In this document: piece after piece, positions 25,542 through 34,994 of the stretch | How positions within the stretch are numbered: the first letter of the stretch is position 1 | Layout: every line of letters begins with the position of its first letter | The notes under the pieces: model-generated | Databases searched by the model: none | What the model was told of the DNA's origin: nothing | What the model saw: the letters and a program-made list of their open reading frames with translations, nothing else | Program-made: the position numbers and the translations under genes | Assembly (NCBI GenBank): GCA_030684395.1 | Contig: JAUXTT010000014.1 | Coordinates: 62,001 to 126,000 of the forward strand | DNA: 64,000 nucleotides | Source of the DNA: Bacteroidota bacterium | GTDB taxonomy: Bacteria; Bacteroidota; Bacteroidia; B-17B0; Aurantibacillaceae | Direction of reading: 5' to 3'

Positions 25542-25625
25542 ATTTAGTCATTACATTGACAATATTAATGAAAATTTGGTCATTATATTGACAATTTTTA
25601 TATAAATTTAGTCATTACGTTGACA
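25542..25625. repeat. Three direct repeats with exact 32-base period
   Basis: ATTTAGTCATTACATTGACA (25542), ATTTGGTCATTATATTGACA (25574) and ATTTAGTCATTACGTTGACA (25606) are 20-base copies with two differences at most between neighbours. The starts are 32 bases apart, about three helical turns, so all face the same side of the DNA. Each has GTCA...TGAC ends 6 bases apart. They lie immediately before the AAA/DUF4143 start codon and probably form an operator. Confidence 0.85.
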
Positions 25626-25677
25626 TTTTTTTTACAAATAAAATACCAACAAATTGATTTTAAATTAATTATGGAAA

Positions 25678-28600
25678 TCAGAAGAAACTCAACCTAAAAC
25701 CAAACCTGTAAAACAGGTCCAGTTTCTTTGAAGTGAGATTTTGGACATTCGTTCCAACATCAAAACGGAAGAACTTAAACAACTTATCTGCTCCTATAAA
25801 TACTTCTGTATAATTGGTTGTTGGTGTATAAAGTCCATTAATACCTGCCACTTCATAGATCTTCATTCTGCGAAGCAATGGTATCTTTCCAATAAAAAAA
25901 CCACGGAAGTTGTGAGATGCATGAATCTCAATATACTTATCATTGGTGCTGTATTTGTAATAATCCAATGCATGAAACTCACTTATCGCGTCTCTTGTAC
26001 TAACTCCAGGAACATCTGAATTATCTTTATTTGTCAGGAACAAGGTTTGGTTGCCACTGAAATGTTTGTAATCAATGAAGCTCATGTTCTTGTTATTAAA
26101 GAACATTCCTGCCAACACATCAAAGGAAAATTCGCCAAAAGAACGCAGTTCAATATCTTTACCCAATCCTGCTTCCAGGTAATCGTAATTAAACGAAGCA
26201 TTTTTTGCAGCAATTCCTTTTTTATATGCAAAAGAAAACTCGGGCCATTTGGTTTCCAGCATTCGTTTAAAAGTTGGATACGTTTCATATTTGGCAAATG
26301 GAATCCATTTTACACCAACTTTAACCTGAACCATTTCATGAGTAGTAAATGCAGGTATTTCCTTATAGGCGCTTAAATTCAGGGGATCATTATTTGTAAA
26401 ATGCTTCTCCGTTTTTCCTGTCCAATAATAAAAACTATTATTTACCAATGCCTCACGTATATTGTATTGAACTCCAATATTACTAAATACTCCATTCATT
26501 AATTCATGATTGTAGTCCATCTCAATGGCGTACTTCGCATATAGCTTTTGGAAATTACTCTTATCAAACAAAGTGTAACCTGCATTTATAAAATCTCCAA
26601 TTGGATCATGCCCGTTATATTGACGAATAAACCGCCCTGCTTTAACCATAATACTTTGACTGGCTTTTGGGTTAAACAAATTGTATGCCGCTACTCCTCC
26701 AAAAAGTTGCTTACTATCCAAACCATATCTTGCAGAGCCACTGAAATGCTTAAGTTGGCGGGTTTCCTTATTTCTTTTATTGTAAGCAAAAGTCAATCTG
26801 AACCGCATTCCCTCAACTGTATTGTAATTTATATAATCAAACAAATTATTGGTACGTATGCTAACGCCGGTTTCTTTGTTACTCATGCTAAAGCCATCAA
26901 TCCCAAAATTAGGTTTACGGGATGCCTTGGCTACAGAATCTTTGTATTCCTTGGTTTCCATCTTTTGCAGAAGACTATCACTTTTTCCATAATGCTTGCT
27001 TTCTTCTTCACTTAAAATAGAAGGACGGGTTCCTGACCAGAAACTGGTATCCTTTTTATTTGCACTTTCTTCAATTTTGAAAACCTCATTACCAAAGAAT
27101 TTTTTAGGAAAAGGTTTATTGAGTGTATAATTAGAAATGGAGGCAGTACTCATGTCTTTAGCAGCAAATCCAAAAATCTTGAAGTGGCTATAGATTTGCA
27201 TCAGTACCGGCATATAAATACTATCATTCACTTTTACCATTTCCTGTTTGATATGAACGGTATCTGCAAATTCTATCTGTGCATCTTTAGTGATGTAAAA
27301 ATCGGAAGAGTAGATCTGATAATTTTCTTCACTGATATAGATTTCGCCATTAAATAAAGGATCGCCTTTCCTGCGCGGAATTACCTTGATTTTGTGAATA
27401 GGTTTGTTTCCATCATAAAATGTTCCCAAGTATTTATATTTGTAGCTAAACAAAGCTCCATTTGCAATAGGAGAAACAAAAGGACGTTCCGAATAGAAGC
27501 CAACATTTACTGATGCCTCATAAAAATTAATAAACACGTCCTCTACCCTGTTCCAGCTGAAACCGGTTTTTGTTCCAGCAACTTTAGATGCCAACATTTC
27601 TTCTTTCTTTTTGTCGGGACGTTGATAATAGTATTTAGCCACTGATTCAGACAGATAAACAATTCCAATATTATTGGAATCGGGAAAATCTTTCTTATTG
27701 ATAAAGAATGGAATTTTTTTAGGTGTCTCCAACAACTTCACATTAGACTTCATGTAAATATCAGCCGAATACGATTTTACATTTTCCAGATTATCTTTTC
27801 TTCTTTTAATAGCTTCCTTGATAATTGCATAAGCCGGATCTTTTGCATTGGCTTTAATTACTACTTCTTTGATCTGAATATTTTCCGATTTCATTTTTAC
27901 TTTTAACTCGGAGATCTGTGTATTCAGGTCCAGCTTCTCTTTGTGTGTTTTGTATCCAAGAGTTTGGAAGGTTAAATTCAAGTTACTTCCTTGTTTTACT
28001 GTCAATACAAATTCACCATCCGCATTAGCAGTGGTTCCATTAGTAGTTCCTTCAATGTACACATTCACAAAAGGAATCTCAGACCCAAACTCATCCACTA
28101 TTTTTCCTCTTATTGTGATATATTCTTCTCTTACTCCAAGGCTTCTCATCATAAACGCTATTCGGAATGCAGCATCTTTATATCCGTTATATCTTCCGGA
28201 TGCGCCTCCATGTCCGGCATCCATATTGGTTTTGAAAAGTAAAAGGTTAGTATCGGTTCTTAATTCCCTTTGTTTGGCAACCCATTTGGCAGGTTCCCAA
28301 TATGCAACCTGCGAATCATTATAACCTGATGTAACCAACATATCGGGATAATTTTTCTTTTCTACATTCTCGTAAGGCGAATAGGTGCGAATATATTTGT
28401 ATTCTTCCTTTTTCTTTGGATTTCCCCACTCTTCAAATTCGAATGTTGTCAGTGGAAGTGTTTCGTCCAGCATGGTATTGATCACATCTACAAAAGGGAC
28501 ATCGGCCACCACACATTTAAATAAATCGGGGCGTATATTGGTAACTGCACCCATTAATAAACCACCGGCACTTCCGCCATTAATGGCCAATTTATTTTTG

Positions 28601-30258
28601 TTGGTATAACCTTGTTTAATCAAATATTCAGCACAATCAATAAAATCATAAAAAGTATTTTTCTTATTCATCATTTTACCGTCTTCGTACCACTGCAATC
28701 CAAGGTCGTTACTTCCTCGTATATGAGCAGTCGCACAAACAAAACCACGATCTAAATAGCTTAGTTCAGAAGTACTAAACCCGGTTGCATTAGGTGCTCC
28801 ATAAGAACCATAAGAATATAAAAAGCAAGGATTGTTTCCATCCAATTTTAATCCCTTTTTATAAACCAATGTAACCGGAACTTGTTTACCATCTCTTGCA
28901 GGAGCATAAATACGGGCAGTTTCATAATTAGCAGGAGAAAAATTCCCAAGAATGGTATCCTGAGTAATAAACTTTTTCTCTCCTGTCTCAAGGTTATAAG
29001 CATAAGTTTGAGAAGGAGTGATCATATTGCTGTAATTGATCTCCAAAACTTTGGAAGTGTTATAATCATAATCTTCAAAAGAAAAACCAATGCCATAGTT
29101 TTGAATACCCGGATCAAAATAAGTTGATTCATTTGTTTTACGATTAATAATCCTTACGCGATCTTGTGCATTTTCCTTTTCAGAAAGGATCAGAAAATCT
29201 TTTGTGAAATCATAACCATCCACCAATACATTTTCCCTATGCGGAATAAGTGTTTTCCATTTTGTGGGATTACTTTCGTTTATTTTAGTAAACATTAATT
29301 TTCCATTGATAGCCTTATCCCGATTGGTGTAGATCATAAATTCGTCTCCCTCCAAATGATTAATTGTATACAGAATATCAGGCTCACGTTTCAGAAATAA
29401 GGCAGGTTTTGATACATTCCCATTTGCCGGAAAATACCATGCCTCACTTGATTTGGTTTTAGAAATATTCAGAATAATGTATTGTTTGGAAGTTGATAAA
29501 CTCAGGTTGATCTCCATGGTTTTATCTAATTCTTCAAAAATCAAACTATCTGTTGCTACAGGAGTTCCCAAACGATGTTTATAAACCCTATACTGGCGAA
29601 GGGTTTTATCCTCGGGTTTTGTATAATAAACAGTTTTATTATCCATTGCCCATAAAAGATTCATTACGTTTTCAATTTTTTCAACTGGGTAAGTTGTATC
29701 CTTTTCAATATCTTTCAAGTAATAGGTTTGAACCCGGTTTCCCTTGGTATCAATTCCGTAATAAAGTAATTGTTGATTATCACTGATCTTATAACCACTA
29801 ACATTGATGTAAGGGTTTTCTTCGGCAAGTTTGTTCACATCCAAAACTATTTGCTCTTTTGCATTGGCTGAATCGCGCTTTCTTAAAATGACCGGATAAT
29901 CCTTCCCTTTCTCAAAACGATTATAATAAAAATATCCTTTTCTTTTTGCAGGGCGTGAGCTATAAGATTCTTTTCTCCTGCTTTTTAATTCTTCGTATAA
30001 AACTTTTTGCAGAAAAAGGCTTTCTTTCATCATATTATCAGCGTACGCATTTTCAGCATAAAGGTAATTAACAACTTCGGGGCTATACTTGTCACGTAAC
30101 CAGAAATAATTATCAATAAGTGTATCACCGTGAATAATCAGTTGGTTGGGGATTTTTTTTACTACAGGAGGGGTAAATTCCTGTGCATTGCTCTCTAAAG
30201 CAACTAATAGAATCAGAAAAAGGGGATAAATTTTCTTCACAAAACTAAGACGGTTCAT
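25678..30258 (-). CDS. S9A oligopeptidase fused to carboxypeptidase-regulatory and DUF5686 domains
   Basis: 1526 residues, no stop codon in between. A signal peptide (ends SNAQ) is followed by a prolyl oligopeptidase (~25-715). Its N-terminal propeller precedes the catalytic triad: Ser in NGGSAGG (~560), Asp in GYNDSQVAYWEP (~645) and His in DAGHGGASGRY (~680). At about residue 720 (YITIRGKIVDEFG) a CarboxypepD-regulatory-like domain begins, and the remaining ~700 residues are DUF5686, an outer-membrane-like beta-rich region ending in LFYRFGFRLSFF (aromatic C-terminus typical of barrels). Each half is normally a separate protein with its own signal peptide; the second signal peptide is absent here. 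The predicted product is a protease tethered to an outer-membrane barrel. Confidence 0.88.
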   Translation of the reverse strand: MNRLSFVKKIYPLFLILLVALESNAQEFTPPVVKKIPNQLIIHGDTLIDNYFWLRDKYSPEVVNYLYAENAYADNMMKESLFLQKVLYEELKSRRKESYSSRPAKRKGYFYYNRFEKGKDYPVILRKRDSANAKEQIVLDVNKLAEENPYINVSGYKISDNQQLLYYGIDTKGNRVQTYYLKDIEKDTTYPVEKIENVMNLLWAMDNKTVYYTKPEDKTLRQYRVYKHRLGTPVATDSLIFEELDKTMEINLSLSTSKQYIILNISKTKSSEAWYFPANGNVSKPALFLKREPDILYTINHLEGDEFMIYTNRDKAINGKLMFTKINESNPTKWKTLIPHRENVLVDGYDFTKDFLILSEKENAQDRVRIINRKTNESTYFDPGIQNYGIGFSFEDYDYNTSKVLEINYSNMITPSQTYAYNLETGEKKFITQDTILGNFSPANYETARIYAPARDGKQVPVTLVYKKGLKLDGNNPCFLYSYGSYGAPNATGFSTSELSYLDRGFVCATAHIRGSNDLGLQWYEDGKMMNKKNTFYDFIDCAEYLIKQGYTNKNKLAINGGSAGGLLMGAVTNIRPDLFKCVVADVPFVDVINTMLDETLPLTTFEFEEWGNPKKKEEYKYIRTYSPYENVEKKNYPDMLVTSGYNDSQVAYWEPAKWVAKQRELRTDTNLLLFKTNMDAGHGGASGRYNGYKDAAFRIAFMMRSLGVREEYITIRGKIVDEFGSEIPFVNVYIEGTTNGTTANADGEFVLTVKQGSNLNLTFQTLGYKTHKEKLDLNTQISELKVKMKSENIQIKEVVIKANAKDPAYAIIKEAIKRRKDNLENVKSYSADIYMKSNVKLLETPKKIPFFINKKDFPDSNNIGIVYLSESVAKYYYQRPDKKKEEMLASKVAGTKTGFSWNRVEDVFINFYEASVNVGFYSERPFVSPIANGALFSYKYKYLGTFYDGNKPIHKIKVIPRRKGDPLFNGEIYISEENYQIYSSDFYITKDAQIEFADTVHIKQEMVKVNDSIYMPVLMQIYSHFKIFGFAAKDMSTASISNYTLNKPFPKKFFGNEVFKIEESANKKDTSFWSGTRPSILSEEESKHYGKSDSLLQKMETKEYKDSVAKASRKPNFGIDGFSMSNKETGVSIRTNNLFDYINYNTVEGMRFRLTFAYNKRNKETRQLKHFSGSARYGLDSKQLFGGVAAYNLFNPKASQSIMVKAGRFIRQYNGHDPIGDFINAGYTLFDKSNFQKLYAKYAIEMDYNHELMNGVFSNIGVQYNIREALVNNSFYYWTGKTEKHFTNNDPLNLSAYKEIPAFTTHEMVQVKVGVKWIPFAKYETYPTFKRMLETKWPEFSFAYKKGIAAKNASFNYDYLEAGLGKDIELRSFGEFSFDVLAGMFFNNKNMSFIDYKHFSGNQTLFLTNKDNSDVPGVSTRDAISEFHALDYYKYSTNDKYIEIHASHNFRGFFIGKIPLLRRMKIYEVAGINGLYTPTTNYTEVFIGADKLFKFFRFDVGTNVQNLTSKKLDLFYRFGFRLSFF

Positions 30259-30340
30259 AGAACAGGAAAGTTACACTTTAGTAACGAACTAAAACCGAAC
30301 TTATTTCACTTGTTAATAATTTTAGAAAGCTTAAGTTGAA

Positions 30341-31153
30341 TTACTCAAGAATGTGCTTTAATTGCTTTTGGTACTCCCGGTTATAATTCATTCCTACATG
30401 GCCGGCTCCCTGAAGAGTAATCAGCTTATCGCCTCTTTTTAGGAATTGTTTCAACTTTAAAGATGAACCATAATAAATTACATCATCCCGGTCGCCGTGA
30501 AAAATAGTGATAGGAACCTTTGTTTCCCGAATGAAATTAGCTGTAGGGAATTCGTATTTCAACAAAAATGTTGGGACAAAGGGAATTTTTTGAAACATAA
30601 TATCTGTAAGTTTAAAGTAGGGGGCATTTAAAACCAGTCCTTTTGGGTTATTATTGGCAGCCAGCATAGCAGCAGGTCCGGTTCCAATAGAGTAGCCAAA
30701 AATCATAATATCCTTTTCTTTATACATTCCTTTAATTTGATTATAGGCTGCCTGAACGTCTGAATAAAGTTGTTCTTCGCTGCTAATTTCTCCTCCACTC
30801 TTACCATAACCTCTGTAGTCGAGTACAAAAAAATTATAATGCATTTTGGTATAGATCTTTGCAATTTCACCCCAACTGTCAATGGCACCTGTATTTCCAT
30901 GAAGGTAAAAAACCAAACCTTTGGCGGAGTCGGCTTTAAACAAAAGACCGGAAAGATCTGTGTTATCCTGAGTTTTGATAATCAGCTCTTCAAATTTCTG
31001 ATCAAATTGAAATTTATAATCTTGTTGTAATTTTTTTGGGCGAAAAACAATGCTCTCCTGTACCAGATACAGATAAGAGCAAAAGCCAACATACATTAAC
31101 ACTACTGTGATGACCACTCTTTTGAGCCAATATATAATACCCCGCGATTTCAT
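30341..31153 (-). CDS. Membrane-anchored alpha/beta hydrolase
   Basis: 270 residues. An N-terminal membrane helix (VVITVVLMYVGFCSYLYLV) precedes an alpha/beta hydrolase fold: oxyanion HGNTGAI, the nucleophilic serine in FGYSIGTGPA, the aspartate in HGDRDDVI and the histidine in GAGHVGMNY. Similar proteins are BEM46/ABHD13-like serine hydrolases of unknown substrate. No operon partner is close; the next gene upstream on this strand is far away. The fold and triad are secure, the reaction is not. Confidence 0.87.
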   Translation of the reverse strand: MKSRGIIYWLKRVVITVVLMYVGFCSYLYLVQESIVFRPKKLQQDYKFQFDQKFEELIIKTQDNTDLSGLLFKADSAKGLVFYLHGNTGAIDSWGEIAKIYTKMHYNFFVLDYRGYGKSGGEISSEEQLYSDVQAAYNQIKGMYKEKDIMIFGYSIGTGPAAMLAANNNPKGLVLNAPYFKLTDIMFQKIPFVPTFLLKYEFPTANFIRETKVPITIFHGDRDDVIYYGSSLKLKQFLKRGDKLITLQGAGHVGMNYNREYQKQLKHILE

Positions 31154-31479
31154 GACCCTGTTTAGTTAAGAAGATAAGAAATTAAGTTATAAAACTTTCT
31201 ATAATATAATACGGAAGAAATGAAAAGAAGTTGTGTTTTTCCCTGATTATTTTTTGAGCTGTTCAAAACTAATTAACTCATTCAAAACACCTTTATTAAT
31301 AAGCTATTCAGAGATTTTTGTTCATGCTGTATTTTTTGGATTTAGGTAGGGTTTATTGATCGTTTAAGCTTCAAAAAAAAGAACAATATTTTCCTGCAGT
31401 TTTTATGGTTCAATAAGATTTTGATTTTTATTAATTCACAAAAAAGGCAAAAATTATTTTGCAGGTAAAAAGAAAATCA
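31154..31479. other. Intergenic region without genes
   Basis: 326 AT-rich bases between divergent genes. There is no open frame of note. A TTTTG at about 31457 could act as the -33 element for the gene at 31508. I see nothing else. Confidence 0.4.
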
Positions 31480-31507
31480 TTTACTTTGCGTCACAAAGCA
31501 CTTTAAT
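31480..31507 (+). promoter_or_regulatory. Operator/promoter element A (CTTTG-N5-CAAAG)
   Basis: TTTACTTTG, then CGTCA, then CAAAGCACTTTAAT directly precedes the ATG at 31508. The inverted repeat CTTTG/CAAAG (31484-31498) has a 5-base spacer. The same arrangement recurs at 32551. TTACTTTG approximates the -7 box, so a protein bound to the dyad would block transcription. Confidence 0.6.
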
Positions 31508-32149
31508 ATGACTAACAACGAACATGTGGAAGCACTGAACGACATCCGTAAGATGATGAAGCGTTCAAGCCGTTTTTTATCACTCAGTGGTTTATCTGGA
31601 GTTTTTGCAGGGCTGTATGCTTTGGGAGGTGCCTGGGTTGCATACACCTGGCAAATTGAGTACTTAAAACGTTTTTTCCTAAACAGGCAGGAAGAATACA
31701 GAGATCAATTGGACATGGAGTTTTTTGCTAAGTTTGGCATTTTGGCACTTGTGATACTCTCTTTATCCCTTGCTACAGGGCTTTTCTTTTCAGCAAAAAA
31801 AGCAAAACAGGCGGGGCAAAAATTATTGGATCATGGAGCTAAATTATTATTAGCAAACCTTGCCGTTCCTTTGTTTGCAGGCGGGGCTTTTTGTTTATTA
31901 TTAATACTTAGAGGAGATATATTACTGGTTGCCCCTGCATTGTTAATATTTTATGGAATTTCTTTATTGGCAGCGGGTAAATACACATTGGATGAAGTTC
32001 GATATTTAGGCATTTGTGAAGTGGTACTTGGATTGATCAACGGCTTTTTCTTTTTAGGAGAAGGTTTATTGTTTTGGGCAATTGGATTTGGAGTATTACA
32101 TATAGTGTACGGTTCGCTAATGTGGAATAAGTATGACCGGGTGAAGTAG
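31508..32149 (+). CDS. Six-helix membrane protein, function unknown
   Basis: 213 residues. A short cytoplasmic N-terminus (NNEHVEALNDIRKMM) is followed by about six membrane helices, beginning SLSGLSGVFAGLYALGGAWVA and ending FFLGEGLLFWAIGFGVLHIVYGSL. I recognise it only as a conserved Bacteroidota membrane protein usually beside a small winged-helix regulator, as here (32235). A CTTTG-N5-CAAAG element abuts its start codon. A sensor or permease-like role is guesswork. Confidence 0.75.
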   Translation: MTNNEHVEALNDIRKMMKRSSRFLSLSGLSGVFAGLYALGGAWVAYTWQIEYLKRFFLNRQEEYRDQLDMEFFAKFGILALVILSLSLATGLFFSAKKAKQAGQKLLDHGAKLLLANLAVPLFAGGAFCLLLILRGDILLVAPALLIFYGISLLAAGKYTLDEVRYLGICEVVLGLINGFFFLGEGLLFWAIGFGVLHIVYGSLMWNKYDRVK

Positions 32150-32234
32150 TGAGATTTGAGTTTTGGAGTAAAGAGTTTAGAGAGGGATGAACGTTACAGA
32201 TACTACCCACTCAGAGCTAAAAACTAGTAACTAA

Positions 32235-32534
32235 TTGAAGATACAAATACATAATTTAAATAAGGCATTCGAAAACCGGGTACGGCTTGGTATTATGAGT
32301 ATACTTATGGTGAACGATAGTATGGACTTTAATACCATGAAAGAAATGCTGGAACTAACTGACGGTAATTTGGCATCTCATGTAACAGCATTGGAGAAAG
32401 AAGGATATGTACATATAAAGAAGGAGTTTGCGGGAAAGAAAACACTTACTACCTACTCTGCTACTAAAACCGGGATCAAGGCTTTTAATGAGCATTTGGA
32501 TGCACTCGAAAAACTTTTGAAAGACAGGCAATAA
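32235..32534 (+). CDS. Small winged-helix regulator (HTH_34 type)
   Basis: 99 residues starting with TTG at 32235 (LKIQIHNLNKAFENRVRLGIMS). No ATG lies near, and the protein family begins close to this point. The winged helix covers the whole chain: FNTMKEMLELTDGNLASHVTALEKEGYVHIKKEF with the wing GKKTLTTYSATKTG. This is the MarR/ArsR-like transcriptional regulator family PF13601. It sits between two membrane-protein genes whose start codons are each directly preceded by a matching CTTTG-N5-CAAAG repeat, so it probably represses both. Confidence 0.88.
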   Translation: MKIQIHNLNKAFENRVRLGIMSILMVNDSMDFNTMKEMLELTDGNLASHVTALEKEGYVHIKKEFAGKKTLTTYSATKTGIKAFNEHLDALEKLLKDRQ

Positions 32535-32550
32535 ACATTTTTTTTAATCT

Positions 32551-32580
32551 TTTACTTTGAAATTCAAAGCACTTTTAATT
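32551..32580 (+). promoter_or_regulatory. Operator/promoter element B (CTTTG-N5-CAAAG)
   Basis: TTTACTTTG, then AAATT, then CAAAGCACTTTTAATT precedes the ATG at 32581. Outside the 5-base spacer it matches element A at 31480 almost base for base. A TTG at 32557 overlaps this element and is not the start codon. Confidence 0.6.
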
Positions 32581-33672
32581 ATGATACTACACGCGATAAT
32601 AGGAATGATTTTGACAGCATTAATTGCCGGTTTAACCATTTATGCAATGGTTCATTCAACTACCGAAAAAACAAATCCATTAAAATTAATTTCCGAAATT
32701 ACAGTTTTGGTCCTGCTACCTATTTATGGTTTCATGCTCAGTTTTGATGAATGCGGCGAGCATCCTTTTAATTTGAAAGATAAAATAACACCAATTGTTT
32801 TGTTCATTTTACCCATGTTCTCGTATTTTATTTCCGTTGGATTCAAAGACAAACTGCCTCCACTTCTCAATGCAATTCTACCGATCGGATTAATAATCGG
32901 AATTATTTATTGCATTATTCTTACAATTCATTTCTTTCCTTTCATGCACATCGGGCTCATCTTTCCTTTACTTGGGCTTCCATTATTTGCTCCAGCCTTT
33001 TCTTTAATGCTTCTTTCCTCTGAATTCATCCGCCTTCATAAGTACCAACAATCTCAGTTTTTAGAACAATTAAAAAAATCAACTTCTGCCCAAATGAGCT
33101 TAATTACTAAGTTTTTTGGAAGTTCATTTTGGTTCAAGTTCCCAATTTTTCTATTACTATGTTCTCCCGTGATTGTGATCATACAGGGAATACTTTTCCT
33201 TTTCGGGCAAAGACCAGACTCTTTAATCTCTATGTTCACCGAATCCTGCGGCTTTTTACTTTCTAATCATCATAGCTGCAGTTGTGGTGGAGATCATTAC
33301 CTGTGTTCTATTGCAGCAAATGGAAACACCAAACTGGTAAAGCCGGTTCGTTTAGGATTAAGACAAAATGAGAAAATTCTGGTGAACCGTCAGCTTTTAA
33401 TTGCCAATGCATTTGAAAACTGGATGGAAGAAAAAACTCCCAGCTTACATAAAGTAATAAGGAAAACTTATGACTCAATGGGAATTCAGGTAAACAAATG
33501 GTCAAAAAAAAGAAAAATTGCCAACATCATTTATATTCTAATGAAACCATTGGAGTGGTTCTTCCTAATCTGGCTCTATACTTTTGATAAGAAACCTGAA
33601 AACAGAATTGCACTTCAGTACCTGTCGAAAAAAATGTACGAAACCTTTAAAAACAAACATCATGGAAATTAA
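32581..33672 (+). CDS. DUF6688-like membrane protein
   Basis: 363 residues from ATG 32581. Five or six membrane helices cover the N-terminal ~220 residues. A cytoplasmic domain follows with a CSCGGDHYLCSIAANGNTKLVKP block, then RQLLIANAFENWMEEKTP and a final helix KPLEWFFLIWLYTFD. The C-terminal block with conserved cysteines and histidines is reminiscent of DUF6688; a metal site is possible but unproven. Its end overlaps the next gene by 11 bases, so the two form one translational unit. Confidence 0.7.
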   Translation: MILHAIIGMILTALIAGLTIYAMVHSTTEKTNPLKLISEITVLVLLPIYGFMLSFDECGEHPFNLKDKITPIVLFILPMFSYFISVGFKDKLPPLLNAILPIGLIIGIIYCIILTIHFFPFMHIGLIFPLLGLPLFAPAFSLMLLSSEFIRLHKYQQSQFLEQLKKSTSAQMSLITKFFGSSFWFKFPIFLLLCSPVIVIIQGILFLFGQRPDSLISMFTESCGFLLSNHHSCSCGGDHYLCSIAANGNTKLVKPVRLGLRQNEKILVNRQLLIANAFENWMEEKTPSLHKVIRKTYDSMGIQVNKWSKKRKIANIIYILMKPLEWFFLIWLYTFDKKPENRIALQYLSKKMYETFKNKHHGN

Positions 33673-34165
33673 TAACCTCAAATCGATCAGAAAGATAACC
33701 GTGTTTTTTATTATCTGCCTTGCTCTAAGTGGAATAACCGCATTTCCATTAGTTACAGAAATAAATTTCTTAGAGCAACATAAGGATATATTTCCAAATC
33801 TGCTTCAGGACTGGATTCTACAAATTAAAACCGCAATAGAGCAAACCGACAGTGTTGTTCTTTACGGAACAGATTGGCTTGCCTTTGCACACTTAATTAT
33901 TGCTTCCTTCTTTATTGGTGTTTACAAAGACCCGGTTAAAAACAAATTTATTGTACAGGTTGGGATCGCTGCTTGTTTTGCTGTGTTCCCGCTTGCCTTT
34001 ATTTTTGGACCAATAAGAGGCATTCCTTTATTTCATCAATTGATAGATTGTTGCTTTGGGATTGTTGGACTTATTCCTTTGCTCATTATATATAGGAAAA
34101 TCAAAATTTTAGAATCCGGATTCAGTACAACAAGGCTAACAACTAAACAAGAAACATCAAACTAA
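33662..34165 (+). CDS. Small polytopic membrane protein
   Basis: 167 residues from ATG 33662, inside the tail of the previous gene (11-base overlap). Helices are visible at KITVFFIICLALSGITAF, WLAFAHLIIASFFIGVY, VGIAACFAVFPLAFIFG and CFGIVGLIPLLIIY. No known domain is recognised. It is conserved in position between two other membrane proteins, and the coupling supports a real gene. Confidence 0.65.
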   Translation: MEINNLKSIRKITVFFIICLALSGITAFPLVTEINFLEQHKDIFPNLLQDWILQIKTAIEQTDSVVLYGTDWLAFAHLIIASFFIGVYKDPVKNKFIVQVGIAACFAVFPLAFIFGPIRGIPLFHQLIDCCFGIVGLIPLLIIYRKIKILESGFSTTRLTTKQETSN

Positions 34166-34172
34166 AAATAAA

Positions 34173-34919
34173 ATGACCTCACAAACAAAAAAAACACTTT
34201 TATGGATCACCCTGTTTGCTATTGCAATGGGCTTCCTCGAAACATCTGTGGTTGTTTACCTCAGAGAACTTTATTATCCGAACGGATTTGAATTTCCGTT
34301 AACGGTTATTCCAAAAAAAATTGCCATAGTGGAATTCTGGAGAGAACTGGCAACTATCATTATGTTGTTGGGAGCAGGAATCATTGCCGGAAAAACAAAA
34401 CTGACCCGATTTGCTTATTTCCTTATTGCCTTTGCTATTTGGGACGTTTTCTATTATGTATTTCTCTATATACTTTTAGCTTGGCCACAAAATATTGTCA
34501 CCTGGGATATTTTATTCCTGATTCCTTTTCCATGGACAGGCCCGGTGATAGCTCCATGTATTGTTGCTTTGGGAATGATCATTTTAGGTTATCTCATTAT
34601 TTATTACTCTGAGCAAAAAAAAAGGGTTTTCATAAATTCCAAGCAATGGTTTCTATTAATTGGCGGAGTGATCATCATTATCAGCTCATTCATGTGGGAT
34701 TATTTTAATGTGGTATCAAAGGGAACAGGAAGTATCTGGAACCTGTTTTCGGAAAGCAATTTATTTGAAGAAATGAGAACCTATATTCCACAGCAATTTA
34801 ACTGGGCAGTATTTAGTATTGGACTTTGCCTTTGCTTTACAGGAATGCTTTTATGTTATAAAAACTGGAAAAACATCAACACGGAAGAAAGCCGCGGATT
34901 ACAACGATATGAACCATAA
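34173..34919 (+). CDS. Polytopic membrane protein
   Basis: 248 residues with six to seven membrane helices, beginning LLWITLFAIAMGFLETSVVVYL and ending VFSIGLCLCFTGMLLCY. It follows the previous gene by 7 bases. No domain name is certain. Polar loops are short, so it is likely an inner-membrane enzyme or transporter component rather than a receptor. Confidence 0.65.
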   Translation: MTSQTKKTLLWITLFAIAMGFLETSVVVYLRELYYPNGFEFPLTVIPKKIAIVEFWRELATIIMLLGAGIIAGKTKLTRFAYFLIAFAIWDVFYYVFLYILLAWPQNIVTWDILFLIPFPWTGPVIAPCIVALGMIILGYLIIYYSEQKKRVFINSKQWFLLIGGVIIIISSFMWDYFNVVSKGTGSIWNLFSESNLFEEMRTYIPQQFNWAVFSIGLCLCFTGMLLCYKNWKNINTEESRGLQRYEP

Positions 34920-34939
34920 ATATGAATTAAATCATAAAT

Positions 34940-34973
34940 ATAAATCTGCAGAATTCGTGAAAACCTGCGGCAA
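34940..34973. repeat. Bacteroidota-type intergenic repeat fragment
   Basis: AAATCTGCAGAATTCGTGAA followed by AACCTGCGGC has the wording of short dispersed repeats built from CTGCG/CGCAG units. From memory, such elements are common between genes in this phylum. It sits between 34919 and 34995 without a gene. Confidence 0.35.
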
Positions 34974-34994
34974 AAAAACTAAAAAACAAACACT

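Noticed and set aside
25542-25625. CRISPR array
   Set aside because: Only three 20-base repeats with 12-base gaps that are themselves AT-rich and similar; no cas gene. Best explained as operator sites.
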